This document shows positions 15,873-23,888 of a stretch of 35,154 nucleotides of DNA, one piece after another. How positions within the stretch are numbered: position 1 is the stretch's first letter; each line of letters opens with the position of its first letter. The DNA is from CAZNHL01 sp964572965. GTDB lineage: Bacteria > Bacteroidota > Bacteroidia > Cytophagales > UBA9547. The notes under the pieces are model-generated. The model was not told where the DNA came from, made no database searches, and saw only the letters and a list, made by a program, of their open reading frames with translations. The DNA lies in assembly GCA_964572965.1 (NCBI GenBank), contig CAZNHL010000050.1, positions 1 to 35,154 on the forward strand, written 5' to 3'. The position numbers and the translations under genes were made by a program.

Positions 15873-16916
15873 ATGAATGAAATATATGAAGTACTGGGCA
15901 AACCATCGATTTTGGATTTCTTGGTAAAAAATAAAAGCGTAGAAGGAACTTCATCAAAAGGCTTGTTTCTTATCGTTTTTAACACTGGTTTACAATTCTT
16001 GTTTTTTCAGGTGCTTATGCTCGTAACAGGCAAAGCAATTCCTCCATACATGTTTTTAGTGAATATGTCTGTAGGTATGAGTAGCGTTTTCTTATGCAGA
16101 AAAGGGCACCGTCTGGCTGCTAAAAATTTGCTCTTGTATGCTGTAGCTGCCATGGTTTGCTTTTATACACTCCGTTTCGGATTGTATTCCGGTACCTTGG
16201 TTTACTTTGTGCCGCTTGCAGTAACTGCACTTCTTGTTTTTAGGAGTAAGCAGCGTAGCTATTTATTGACTTATCTTACTGTACTTGTTGCTATGATGGC
16301 TCTTCTGGTTGCCCATGATGCTTATTATGGGAAATCGGTTTTTCATCCGCATTTATTTCTTTTAGGTGTTTCTGTGCATGTTACAGGGTTAATTCTCTGG
16401 ATGGTTCATAAGTCCAAAGGCTCTTATGAGCACATTGAGAAACAGTTAAAACACTCCTTAGAACATAAGGAAACAATTGAACAGTTATTGATACAGCACG
16501 AGCAGGAGCTTGAGCAAAAGGTATATCAGCTTTCAACTTTGAATGAAGAGATTCAAAAAGCAGATAGAAAGCTGCGTCATTCTGAAATGAGCCTGAAGGT
16601 ATTAGTAGATAACCTGGATGAAAGTGTTTGCTCAGTTGATAAGCATTTTAAGTTAACCGCAATGAATAATAAGTTTGCGGAAGACTTTCGAAGTGCTTTT
16701 GCTGTTGACCTGAAAATAGGAGCCAGTGTTTTGCCTGATGAAATGCCTAAAGAACTGGCTTATAAATGGAAGGAACTTTATGAGCGGGCTTTTGAAGGAG
16801 AATGGGTAAAAGAAGTTGTGAAGCTACCCAACGAAACAAATTACGAATTGAATTTTCATCCTATTACCGATCATGAAAAGGTATTGGGAGTAACCTTGCA
16901 GGCTAAAAGAATTTAG
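15873..16916 (+). CDS. Membrane protein with coiled coil and C-terminal PAS-like domain
   Basis: A 347-residue protein. Residues about 30-180 contain roughly six hydrophobic helices (for example LFLIVFNTGLQFLFFQVLML and LLTYLTVLVAMMALLVAH), resembling the membrane sensor halves of histidine kinases. Residues about 190-235 form a charged coiled coil. Residues about 240-345 look like a PAS domain (VLVDNLDESVCSVDKHFKLT, ..., LNFHPITDHEKVLGVTLQAK). The reading frame then stops: there is no DHp, HATPase, GGDEF or other output domain. It may be a free-standing sensor or adaptor, or the remnant of a longer kinase; the stop falls right at the PAS end and no kinase fragment follows. The upstream 107 bp is AT-rich without a clear consensus promoter. 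Confidence 0.75.
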   Translation: MNEIYEVLGKPSILDFLVKNKSVEGTSSKGLFLIVFNTGLQFLFFQVLMLVTGKAIPPYMFLVNMSVGMSSVFLCRKGHRLAAKNLLLYAVAAMVCFYTLRFGLYSGTLVYFVPLAVTALLVFRSKQRSYLLTYLTVLVAMMALLVAHDAYYGKSVFHPHLFLLGVSVHVTGLILWMVHKSKGSYEHIEKQLKHSLEHKETIEQLLIQHEQELEQKVYQLSTLNEEIQKADRKLRHSEMSLKVLVDNLDESVCSVDKHFKLTAMNNKFAEDFRSAFAVDLKIGASVLPDEMPKELAYKWKELYERAFEGEWVKEVVKLPNETNYELNFHPITDHEKVLGVTLQAKRI

Positions 16917-16922
16917 AATTAA

Positions 16923-16997
16923 AATTAGAAGATTGTAAGATTTAAAAATTGCAGATACATCGTTTCTATAATCTTAAAACATTACAATCTTCTAATT
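16923..16997. terminator. Long AT-rich inverted repeat at a convergent junction
   Basis: Perfect 16-bp arms: AATTAGAAGATTGTAA (16923-16938) and TTACAATCTTCTAATT (16982-16997), with a 43-nt loop that contains a second complementary pair (AAGATT / AATCTT). It lies between the PAS gene and the MORN gene and overlaps the stop codon of the latter. There is no U-run, so it is not a classical intrinsic terminator; it may block transcription or protect 3' ends on both strands. Confidence 0.6.
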
Positions 16998-17615
16998 AAA
17001 GTTTATAGTTTTCTTAAGCTTTCCCTTTTTGTTATAAAGCTTCCATTCTCCGGTTTTGTTACCTTTGGAGAAATTACCTTCCATATTCAATTGTTGGGTT
17101 TCGGAATCATAGTATTGGAAAAAACCATTTTCCTGCCCGGCTGTGTAATGCCCTTTATAGTCAACGGAACCATCTTCATTGTAAAACTCCCAGTCACCTT
17201 CCGGAAGCCCCATTGCATAGGTGCCTTTACGTTTTAGCTGGCCATTTTCATAATAGAACTGCCAGATTCCGGTATATAAGCCATTGGTAAAATAACCTAC
17301 CTTACTTACAGTGCAATTGTCATAAAAGGATTTGCTTAATCCGTTTTGTATGCCTTTTTGGTAAGTTTCAATTGCTTCCAATTTGCCATTCTCATGAAAA
17401 TAGCGCCATTCACCATCAGGAATCCCATTAGTATAATTCCATTCCGCATTCAACTTGCCACTTGGATAATAATACTTCCATAATCCCTCTTCTTTTCCGT
17501 CAATAAGCTCCCCTTCGGCTCTTAGGGTGCCATCAGAATAATTTTGCTTTGTATATTGTGCCGAAGCATTAATACACAAAGCAAGGGATATGAGTATAGA
17601 GAGTAGAAGCTTCAT
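16992..17615 (-). CDS. Exported MORN-repeat protein (YwqK-like), small
   Basis: A 207-residue protein. The signal peptide is MKLLLSILISLALCINASAQ, so it acts in the periplasm or outside. The mature part is about seven and a half MORN_2-type repeats of about 24 residues (pattern G-x-W-x-x-Y-x-x-N-G-x-L-x-x-x-G-x-Y), for example GIPDGEWRYFHENGKLEAIE. Such proteins are often annotated as antitoxins of the YwqK family, but here there is no toxin gene and the protein carries an export signal, so that name would mislead. It lies 8 bp after the 650-residue MORN gene and is surely in the same operon. The repeats of the two proteins are closely alike, suggesting descent by duplication. Confidence 0.87.
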   Translation of the reverse strand: MKLLLSILISLALCINASAQYTKQNYSDGTLRAEGELIDGKEEGLWKYYYPSGKLNAEWNYTNGIPDGEWRYFHENGKLEAIETYQKGIQNGLSKSFYDNCTVSKVGYFTNGLYTGIWQFYYENGQLKRKGTYAMGLPEGDWEFYNEDGSVDYKGHYTAGQENGFFQYYDSETQQLNMEGNFSKGNKTGEWKLYNKKGKLKKTINFN

Positions 17616-17623
17616 TTAGCAAA

Positions 17624-19576
17624 TTATTCGTCGTCATTTTTATCAAAATCCTTTTCTTCGCGGATTTTGCCATTATCGAAGTAAAACTTCCATTTGCCTT
17701 TTAACTCATCTTTTTTGTAAGGACCTTCGGCTTCAAGTTTGCCATTTTCATAGTAATATTTCCATTGGCCCTCTCTTTGGCCATTAAGCATATTTCCTTC
17801 ACCCTTTAGTTTTCCATTGGCATGGAAGTATTTCCATGCACCATCGGGTTCACCGTTTTTGAACAAACCTTCAGCTTCAAGAATACCGCTAGGATAATAA
17901 CTCCTTCTGTTGCCATTACCGTCTTTGAGTGTTCCTGCATTTAGTTCTTTGCCGTTTCTGTCAAGATATGGAGTAACATTCAGCAATTTACCGGCAGCCC
18001 AGGTTTCTTCCTGCATTTTGTTTCTGTTGTCATGAAAATAGCGCCATTTGCCGTCTTCCTGGCCTAATTTATATGTACCTTCAGCGCTTAGTTCCCCATT
18101 TTCATGGTATTCTCGCCATGTGCCGAATTCCAGTCCCTGACAGAATTCGCCGTTAGATTGTTGCTTGCCGTTTTCATAGAAAATAGTCCATTTGCCATCT
18201 TCTGAACCATCTACAAAATAACCTTGCATGTTTACCATGCCTGATGGATAATAGCTTTCCCAGTAACCTGTTTTAAGGCCGTCCTTATACTTTCCGATTG
18301 AGGCAAGAACACTGTCGTCATACATCTCAATCCAGATGCCGGTTTGCTGGCCATATTTATAAACCCCTTCAGCAGCAGTCACTCCATTATTGAAATATTC
18401 TGTCCAAAGACCTGTTTTAAACCCTTTTTCATAAAAACCTTCGCTTAGAATTTGCCCTGTTTCGTAGAGTTCAACCCACATGCTGTCTTCAAGACCGTTG
18501 CGGTAGTAGCCGATTAAATGTTGTTTGCCTGTTTCGTAATACTCTTTGTATTGTCCCTGCAGTTTTCCGTTTTTGAAATTACTTTCGCAGAAGACTAAAC
18601 CAAAGTCATAATATTCTTTAGCAATTCCTTCTTCTTTGCCGGCCTTGAAAGCAACCTCAGATTTTGGGAGGCCATTTTGATAATACAGCTTTGACTTGCC
18701 TTCTTTTAAGCCACCTCTATAAGAGATGTCCATTTGAAGTTCTCCGCCCGGATAATAATATTTGCGGTAGCCTGTGCCGTTTTTGAAAGTTCCTTTAGGT
18801 AATATTTTTCCTTTTAAGTCATAAAAGTCACTCACTTCCTGAAGTTTTCCGCGCTTCCATGTCTCTGTTTGTTTTGCCTGGCCATTGTCATAGAAATATT
18901 CCCATTTTCCGTCAGCTATTCCTTCAAGATAAAAACCTTTTACAGCCAGTTTGCCATTTTCATAATAATCCTGAAAAGTACTGTCGCGTTTCCCGTTGGT
19001 ATACTTTCCGGTAAAATCTATATTCCCGTTTTCATAATACCTTGTATAAGTTCCGACAGAAAGGCTGTCTTTATAAGTACCTGCTTCATTTACCTTCCCA
19101 TTAGGGAAATATTTTTTATAAGGACCTTCTGGTTTATTGTCAATAAAAGTGATTTCACTCAGCAGTGCACCGTTTTCGTCAAATTCTTTCCATAATCCGG
19201 TTTGCTTTTCTTTTTTATAAGCCCCCTGTAAGGAAATCTGGCCGTTTGGATAATACTCTTCATAAGTGCTGTCGCTAAGACCATTTGAAAAATATCCTTT
19301 AGAAGATAATTGCCCGTTTGAATACCATTCGTAAAAAGGACCATTTTCAACATCATTGCTGAAAGTTCTTTCCATATATAATCTTCCGTCTTCCCGGTAG
19401 AATTTCCACAGACCGGTTTTTAGACCATTAATTGCTTCTCCCTCCAGTTCAATCTGTTTTTGAGCAGTGCTGTCGTAGTAAAAGGCTACATGGGTTGTTT
19501 TTTCAGCATTGTTTTGTGCAGAAGCGGTAGCGATACCGATAATTAGAGATAAAAGTGTTAAAAGGTACTTTTGCAT
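17624..19576 (-). CDS. Exported MORN-repeat protein (YwqK-like), large, about 25 repeats
   Basis: A 650-residue protein. The signal peptide is about residues 1-21 (ending ATASAQ). From residue 51 to the end, the sequence is almost purely MORN_2-type repeats, 25 units of mostly 24 residues (22 in two of them). Two units lack the G-x-W core: residues 243-266 and 529-552. Each is preceded by a W-rich unit with ETW and followed by a shortened 22-residue unit, so a three-unit block (219-288) recurs at 505-574, a 286-residue superrepeat. MORN repeats form extended beta-hairpin sheets and usually bind partners or lipids; no enzymatic domain is present. It is first gene of a two-gene operon. Confidence 0.88.
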   Translation of the reverse strand: MQKYLLTLLSLIIGIATASAQNNAEKTTHVAFYYDSTAQKQIELEGEAINGLKTGLWKFYREDGRLYMERTFSNDVENGPFYEWYSNGQLSSKGYFSNGLSDSTYEEYYPNGQISLQGAYKKEKQTGLWKEFDENGALLSEITFIDNKPEGPYKKYFPNGKVNEAGTYKDSLSVGTYTRYYENGNIDFTGKYTNGKRDSTFQDYYENGKLAVKGFYLEGIADGKWEYFYDNGQAKQTETWKRGKLQEVSDFYDLKGKILPKGTFKNGTGYRKYYYPGGELQMDISYRGGLKEGKSKLYYQNGLPKSEVAFKAGKEEGIAKEYYDFGLVFCESNFKNGKLQGQYKEYYETGKQHLIGYYRNGLEDSMWVELYETGQILSEGFYEKGFKTGLWTEYFNNGVTAAEGVYKYGQQTGIWIEMYDDSVLASIGKYKDGLKTGYWESYYPSGMVNMQGYFVDGSEDGKWTIFYENGKQQSNGEFCQGLEFGTWREYHENGELSAEGTYKLGQEDGKWRYFHDNRNKMQEETWAAGKLLNVTPYLDRNGKELNAGTLKDGNGNRRSYYPSGILEAEGLFKNGEPDGAWKYFHANGKLKGEGNMLNGQREGQWKYYYENGKLEAEGPYKKDELKGKWKFYFDNGKIREEKDFDKNDDE

Positions 19577-19601
19577 CTTTGGATAAAGTAGGTCTATTGT
19601 T

Positions 19602-19609
19602 CAAATATA
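19602..19609 (-). promoter_or_regulatory. Putative -7 box for the MORN operon
   Basis: On the minus strand this reads TATATTTG, a full match to TAnnTTTG, about 26 nt before the start codon at 19576. No TTG is found at the expected -33 distance, so the call rests on one box. Confidence 0.4.
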
Positions 19610-19703
19610 ATGAATTTAGGGAAAATCAGGTAAATTCTTACACATGCCTGAGATGACTGTTTTTTAAACGGTATATCGTTGGGTATTATGTTTTATTAGC
19701 AGG

Positions 19704-20543
19704 ATGATTTTTAGATTTTTTACTTTTTTATACCTGCTGTTCGCTTGTTATTCAGAGTCTTATACGCAACAATTGCCGGATTATGCCGGAAGCCGGGCTG
19801 CCGCACTTGGTAATGCTACTGTAGCTCTGGCTGATATTTATGCACTACATTATAATACAGCGGCACTGGCTCAGGCCGATACACTTTTTTCAGTGTCTTT
19901 TGGCGCTACTAAAAATTTTAATATTGAAGGCTTCTCTACTCAGGTTTTTCAAATAGTATTACCTGTGAAAAATGTAATGACAGGCTTTGCTTTAAAACGT
20001 AGCGGTGATGCTTTATATAATGAAACAAAGGTTATAGGGGGATTTGCCCATCAGGTGAGAAATGTGGCACTTGGCGGAAGTATTCAGTTTTTCCAGGTCG
20101 GGATTAAGGATTATGGAACAAAATCCAACGTTCTGTTTGATTTCGGTGGGTTAATTACTTTTAGCCGTCAGTTAAAAGTAGGTGCTTATATGTATAATTT
20201 AACTCAGGCCGAACTGAAGGGAGACGCTGGAGTGGCTGAGCCGTTGCCTGTTGTGATGAAGGCCGGATTAGCATATCAGCCCATTCTGAAAGTATTGGTT
20301 TTGTATGAGTTAAATAAACAGGTTCAATATAGCGTATGCCACAAGTTAGGTTTAGAGTATATGCTGTCTGGTTGGTGCAAAGTACGTGGTGGCCTAAATA
20401 CCAACCCCTATCGTTATCACGCAGGTTTTGGAGTAAGGAAGTCTTTCTTTGACCTGGATCTGTCTTTTCAATGGAATAAGATTCTTGGTAATACCGGTGG
20501 ATTAACTTTGGTTTACCATTTACAGAAAGGTTTGTTGAGATGA
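19704..20543 (+). CDS. PorV/PorQ-like outer-membrane beta-barrel protein
   Basis: A 279-residue protein with a signal peptide (MIFRFFTFLYLLFACYSESYTQQ). It continues with AGSRAAALGNATVALADIYALHYNTAALA, matching the start of PorV, PorQ and other FadL-related barrels of Bacteroidota (consensus G-x-R-A-x-x-x-G-x-A...N-P-A-x-L-A). The remainder shows alternating strands and ends LTLVYHLQKGLLR. It is shorter than PorV itself (about 370-390 residues), so it is a relative rather than PorV. Its stop overlaps the next start (ATGA, 20540-20543), indicating translational coupling with the HhH-barrel protein. Function unknown; an outer-membrane platform for the coupled protein is a reasonable guess. Confidence 0.75.
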   Translation: MIFRFFTFLYLLFACYSESYTQQLPDYAGSRAAALGNATVALADIYALHYNTAALAQADTLFSVSFGATKNFNIEGFSTQVFQIVLPVKNVMTGFALKRSGDALYNETKVIGGFAHQVRNVALGGSIQFFQVGIKDYGTKSNVLFDFGGLITFSRQLKVGAYMYNLTQAELKGDAGVAEPLPVVMKAGLAYQPILKVLVLYELNKQVQYSVCHKLGLEYMLSGWCKVRGGLNTNPYRYHAGFGVRKSFFDLDLSFQWNKILGNTGGLTLVYHLQKGLLR

Positions 20544-22576
20544 TGCGTTTCCGGCTTTTGCTATTGATACTAATCACTCTGAAATCTTTTGGTCAAAAGC
20601 CGCCAAAGAAAGAAGTGAATGTCGAAGAGATGTTACGTATGCTAACAACTACCCGTTATGGATCGCAGGAAGAGATGACGGAAATGTATGAGGTGTTATA
20701 TCAAACCTATCAAAACCCTATTGATTTAAACAGGACAACCAAGGAAGAGCTTGAAAATCTTTATTTGCTGAGCGACAGGCAAATTATGAGCTTGCTGAAA
20801 TACCTGAATGAAAATGGAAAACTCTTAACGGTTTATGAGCTTCAGGTTGTTCCCGGGTTTGATAAAGGAAGTATTGATCGTATTTTACCTTTTGTGGAAG
20901 TATCAGGAACACAAAGTTCTCAGAGCTTGCTGAAGCGGATCATAAAAGAAAAAAATCATTACTTTTTATTCCGTGCCGACAGGATTCTTCAAAAAAAGAG
21001 GGGTTATGAGCACGTAAATGGGTATAAAGGCAGTGAAACCGGTTTTTATGCAAGGTATCGCATTTCTCATACCAATGATTTTAGTTTAGGAATTACGATA
21101 GATCAGGATAATGGAGAAGCAATATCGTGGAATCCGGAAAGGAAAACTTATGGTTTTGATTTTATTTCTGCGCATGCTTATTTTCAGAATAAGGGGCGGT
21201 TTAAGCAAATAGCTTTAGGTGATTTTAGTTGTGGTTTTGGCCAGGGCCTTGTTTTCTCCTCAGGCTTTTATTTAGGGAAAGGGCTGGAATCGGTTACTAC
21301 TGCACGGCGTACTTTTCAGGGTTTGCGACCATACACTTCTGCCATGGAAAGCGGCTACTTCCGCGGAGCGGCAACTATGCTTGCAGTAAATAAACTGAAT
21401 GTTACCCTTTTGTTCTCCAGGTCATATCTGGATGCAAAAGCAAGTTCTGACACGCCTAATTCTTTTGAAACTTTGTATTACTCCGGTTATCATAGAACAG
21501 AGTCAGAAATTGCCTCGAAGCAGTGTCTGGGTAAATATGATATTGGAGCGAATATTTCATCTGAGTTTTTGAAGAAACGCTTAAAGATCGGCCTGACTGG
21601 TCTGGTTACCTATTTTGACCAGCCAATTGTAAAGGTTTACAGACCGTATAACAAGTATGAATTTAGAGGAGACAGGAATTTTTTGAGTTCGATAGATTTT
21701 TCATACCAATTACACAATGCCAATATTTTTGGAGAAGCTGCTCTTTCTGAAAGCGGTGGAAAAGCTATACTAACGGGCTTAATTGCTTCTCTGGCGCCCC
21801 AGGTTGATGTAGCCGTTTTGTATAGAAAATATGACAGAAACTTTCATTCGTTATATGGTAATGCTTTTGGGGAAGCAACCCGTAATTCCAACGAAGAAGG
21901 CTTGTATTTCGGAGTTAAATTTTATCCTCATAAAAAGGTCGTTCTTTCAGCATGGTTTGATCATTACATATTTCCATGGTCTACTTATACAGCAGACGGG
22001 CCATCCAAGGGGCATCAGTATCAGGGGGCTTTAATTTATAAACCACATAAGAAGATTAATTTGACGTTGCGTTACAGGTATGAACAAAAGGAACAGAACG
22101 AACCTGGTAATACTACCTCAATGGATCAGCTGATTGTGGCAGAGCGAAATAACACAGGGGCAGATCTGGATTATGATCCGGAGAAAAGAATTGGTTTGAG
22201 GACGAGAGTACAATGGGCCGAATTTAAACAAGCCAGGGGCGTGAGTAAGGGAATGGCCATAGCGCAGGATATTGAAATTCGCTGGCAGAAAGTCCGTGTA
22301 ACACTAAGAGGCTCTGTGTTTGATACAGATGATTATAACAGTAGAATCTATATGTACGAGCCTGATGTACTGTATGCTTTTTATGTGCCTGCCTATTATG
22401 GGAGTGGTGTGCGAAGTATGGTTATCTTAAATGTGAAAATAGCAGAAAATGTCCAATTGTGGTTCCGCTATTCTCAGACAGTCATGAATAATGTTACAAG
22501 TATAGGAAGCGGCCTGGATCAAACCCCGGGGAATAAAAGAGGAGAGGTTAAAGTGCAGCTTAAATTGGGTTTATAG
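20540..22576 (+). CDS. Exported helix-hairpin-helix protein with long beta-strand-rich C-terminal part
   Basis: A 678-residue protein. The signal peptide is about residues 1-19 (ends LKSFGQ). Residues about 55-118 form a ComEA-like tandem helix-hairpin-helix region: NPIDLNRTTKEELENLYLLS, then NENGKLLTVYELQVVPGFDKGS. The other 550 residues resemble an outer-membrane barrel (many alternating strands, such as ISHTNDFSLGITIDQDNG, VRVTLRGSVFDTDDYNSR and the end GEVKVQLKLGL). HhH domains of this kind usually bind DNA, and ComEA is the periplasmic DNA receptor in competence, but a link to DNA uptake here is inference. The start overlaps the PorV-like gene; the 3' end overlaps the convergent redoxin gene by 6 bp. 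Confidence 0.82.
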   Translation: MMRFRLLLLILITLKSFGQKPPKKEVNVEEMLRMLTTTRYGSQEEMTEMYEVLYQTYQNPIDLNRTTKEELENLYLLSDRQIMSLLKYLNENGKLLTVYELQVVPGFDKGSIDRILPFVEVSGTQSSQSLLKRIIKEKNHYFLFRADRILQKKRGYEHVNGYKGSETGFYARYRISHTNDFSLGITIDQDNGEAISWNPERKTYGFDFISAHAYFQNKGRFKQIALGDFSCGFGQGLVFSSGFYLGKGLESVTTARRTFQGLRPYTSAMESGYFRGAATMLAVNKLNVTLLFSRSYLDAKASSDTPNSFETLYYSGYHRTESEIASKQCLGKYDIGANISSEFLKKRLKIGLTGLVTYFDQPIVKVYRPYNKYEFRGDRNFLSSIDFSYQLHNANIFGEAALSESGGKAILTGLIASLAPQVDVAVLYRKYDRNFHSLYGNAFGEATRNSNEEGLYFGVKFYPHKKVVLSAWFDHYIFPWSTYTADGPSKGHQYQGALIYKPHKKINLTLRYRYEQKEQNEPGNTTSMDQLIVAERNNTGADLDYDPEKRIGLRTRVQWAEFKQARGVSKGMAIAQDIEIRWQKVRVTLRGSVFDTDDYNSRIYMYEPDVLYAFYVPAYYGSGVRSMVILNVKIAENVQLWFRYSQTVMNNVTSIGSGLDQTPGNKRGEVKVQLKLGL

Positions 22577-23152
22577 TGTGCAGCCTCTTGTAGTTGTTTC
22601 ATTGGCTTTTACCGATCGATTCAGTAATATGGCATCTAATGCGTCCTTCATGTAAAATCCGGTACTGTCAGTCGGATTACTGGCATTGGCATTAATTGCA
22701 CCACGATATCCCAAAATGAAGTTTGGGCCTGCTTTTTTAAGGATTACAATGGCAGGTACTTTTACAATGCTGAACTGTTTGGCAATTACTTGTTTAGCGT
22801 CAAGAAGATAAGGGAACTTGATCTGTTTGTTTTTTAGAACGGGTAATAATTGTTGTTGATCTGCGGCCGGGTTGGAGTTGATTGCTATAAAGCTGATGTT
22901 TTTATCCGCATACTTTTCATTTTGTTCTTTTATTACATCATCTGTGATTTTTGCATATGGACACTGTCCGTCAGTAAAATAGAATACCACAGCTTTCTTG
23001 TTTTGTAGTGAAGAAAGCTTGAATTCCGGACTGCCATTGATATTTAGAAGCGTAAAATCCGCAACAATGTCACCAACACTATACAATATGTCTTTAGAGG
23101 ATATCTGGAAGGAAATGAGTGCTAATACGGCTAACAAAAAGTGCTTTCTCAT
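22571..23152 (-). CDS. Exported redoxin/thioredoxin-fold protein
   Basis: A 193-residue protein with a probable signal peptide (MRKHFLLAVLALISFQISSK). It has an AhpC/TlpA-like fold: VGDIVADFTLLNINGSPEFKLSSL, KKAVVFYFTDGQCPYAKI with active-site C64, then FIAINSNPAADQQQ and the cis-proline strand IVKVPAIVILKK. There is no CxxC: the second position is missing and the only other cysteine is C191, three residues from the C-terminus (TTRGCTL). In related 'SPNCPYAK' redoxins a C-terminal cysteine may act as the resolving residue. The start codon overlaps the upstream PPTase stop (TAATG), so translation is coupled. Possible roles: thiol oxidoreductase or peroxidase; the partner is unknown. Confidence 0.85.
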   Translation of the reverse strand: MRKHFLLAVLALISFQISSKDILYSVGDIVADFTLLNINGSPEFKLSSLQNKKAVVFYFTDGQCPYAKITDDVIKEQNEKYADKNISFIAINSNPAADQQQLLPVLKNKQIKFPYLLDAKQVIAKQFSIVKVPAIVILKKAGPNFILGYRGAINANASNPTDSTGFYMKDALDAILLNRSVKANETTTRGCTL

Positions 23153-23805
23153 TATTGATAAAGATGGTTATTGGCTAATGCAATCATAATATGCCATTCC
23201 TCATGCCTGAAATGCAGCAAGAAATGCTCACTACGTATTTTTCCAAATTGAAAAATACCTGTTAGTCCTTTATCCGCAGAGGGCTTTATGCGGAAATTCT
23301 GACCAATGGTCATCCCTTTTGTGCCAATTAATTTAAAAAGAGCCTCCTTGGCACACCAAGCCATACAGATTTTACCGATATCGTCTCCTGCCCAAGCTAA
23401 TTCCTCATTGTCCATAAAACGTGGACCTATACTGCTGAATTTAGAAGTCGGGTATTCAATATCAATCCCGGCAGGTATTTGTAATGAAAGTAAAGCTACC
23501 ACATGTTTTCTGCAATGTGATATTGAAATATACACAGAATTTTCTTTAAGATGGCATTTCCCCTGATCATCTTTATAAGTTCCTGAAAAAGGAATCTCTG
23601 CCAATTCAGAAAGCTTTTTAACTAAAAGCCTTCCTGCGAGCCATTCTATTTTTCTGAAAATATGGTTTAGCGATTCGTATTCTGACTTTTCTTCCGCATT
23701 CATTGGGTAGAGAGCATAGAGTTCTTCTTCACTTTCAATGGCAGAATTATCCCAAATGCCCCAAAAGATGCTTTCTCCAATACGTTCTGTGCGGATTAAT
23801 CCCAT
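23152..23805 (-). CDS. 4'-phosphopantetheinyl transferase superfamily protein
   Basis: Transfers the phosphopantetheine arm of CoA to a carrier-protein serine. It is 217 residues, Sfp-like size. Motifs: SISHC with H97 (CoA phosphate contact), GIDIE with the metal ligands D115 and E117, and WCAKEALFK with E154 (W-x-x-K-E-A signature). No carrier protein, PKS or NRPS gene is in the window, so it may serve the housekeeping ACP or an unlinked pathway. The start ATG 23805 is preceded by AAAAAGG, a weak Shine-Dalgarno. Its stop TAA shares a base with the redoxin start. Confidence 0.9.
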   Translation of the reverse strand: MGLIRTERIGESIFWGIWDNSAIESEEELYALYPMNAEEKSEYESLNHIFRKIEWLAGRLLVKKLSELAEIPFSGTYKDDQGKCHLKENSVYISISHCRKHVVALLSLQIPAGIDIEYPTSKFSSIGPRFMDNEELAWAGDDIGKICMAWCAKEALFKLIGTKGMTIGQNFRIKPSADKGLTGIFQFGKIRSEHFLLHFRHEEWHIMIALANNHLYQ

Positions 23806-23888
23806 GTAAAGCCTTTTTCTTTGTGTTATATTGCTTTATTTCGAAAGATAAAAGAATTATTTTTACGTTTAGTATCTAAAAAAGACTA

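Noticed and set aside
17624..19576. Toxin-antitoxin system (YwqK-type name of the MORN proteins)
   Set aside because: No toxin-like gene is adjacent and both proteins have export signals.
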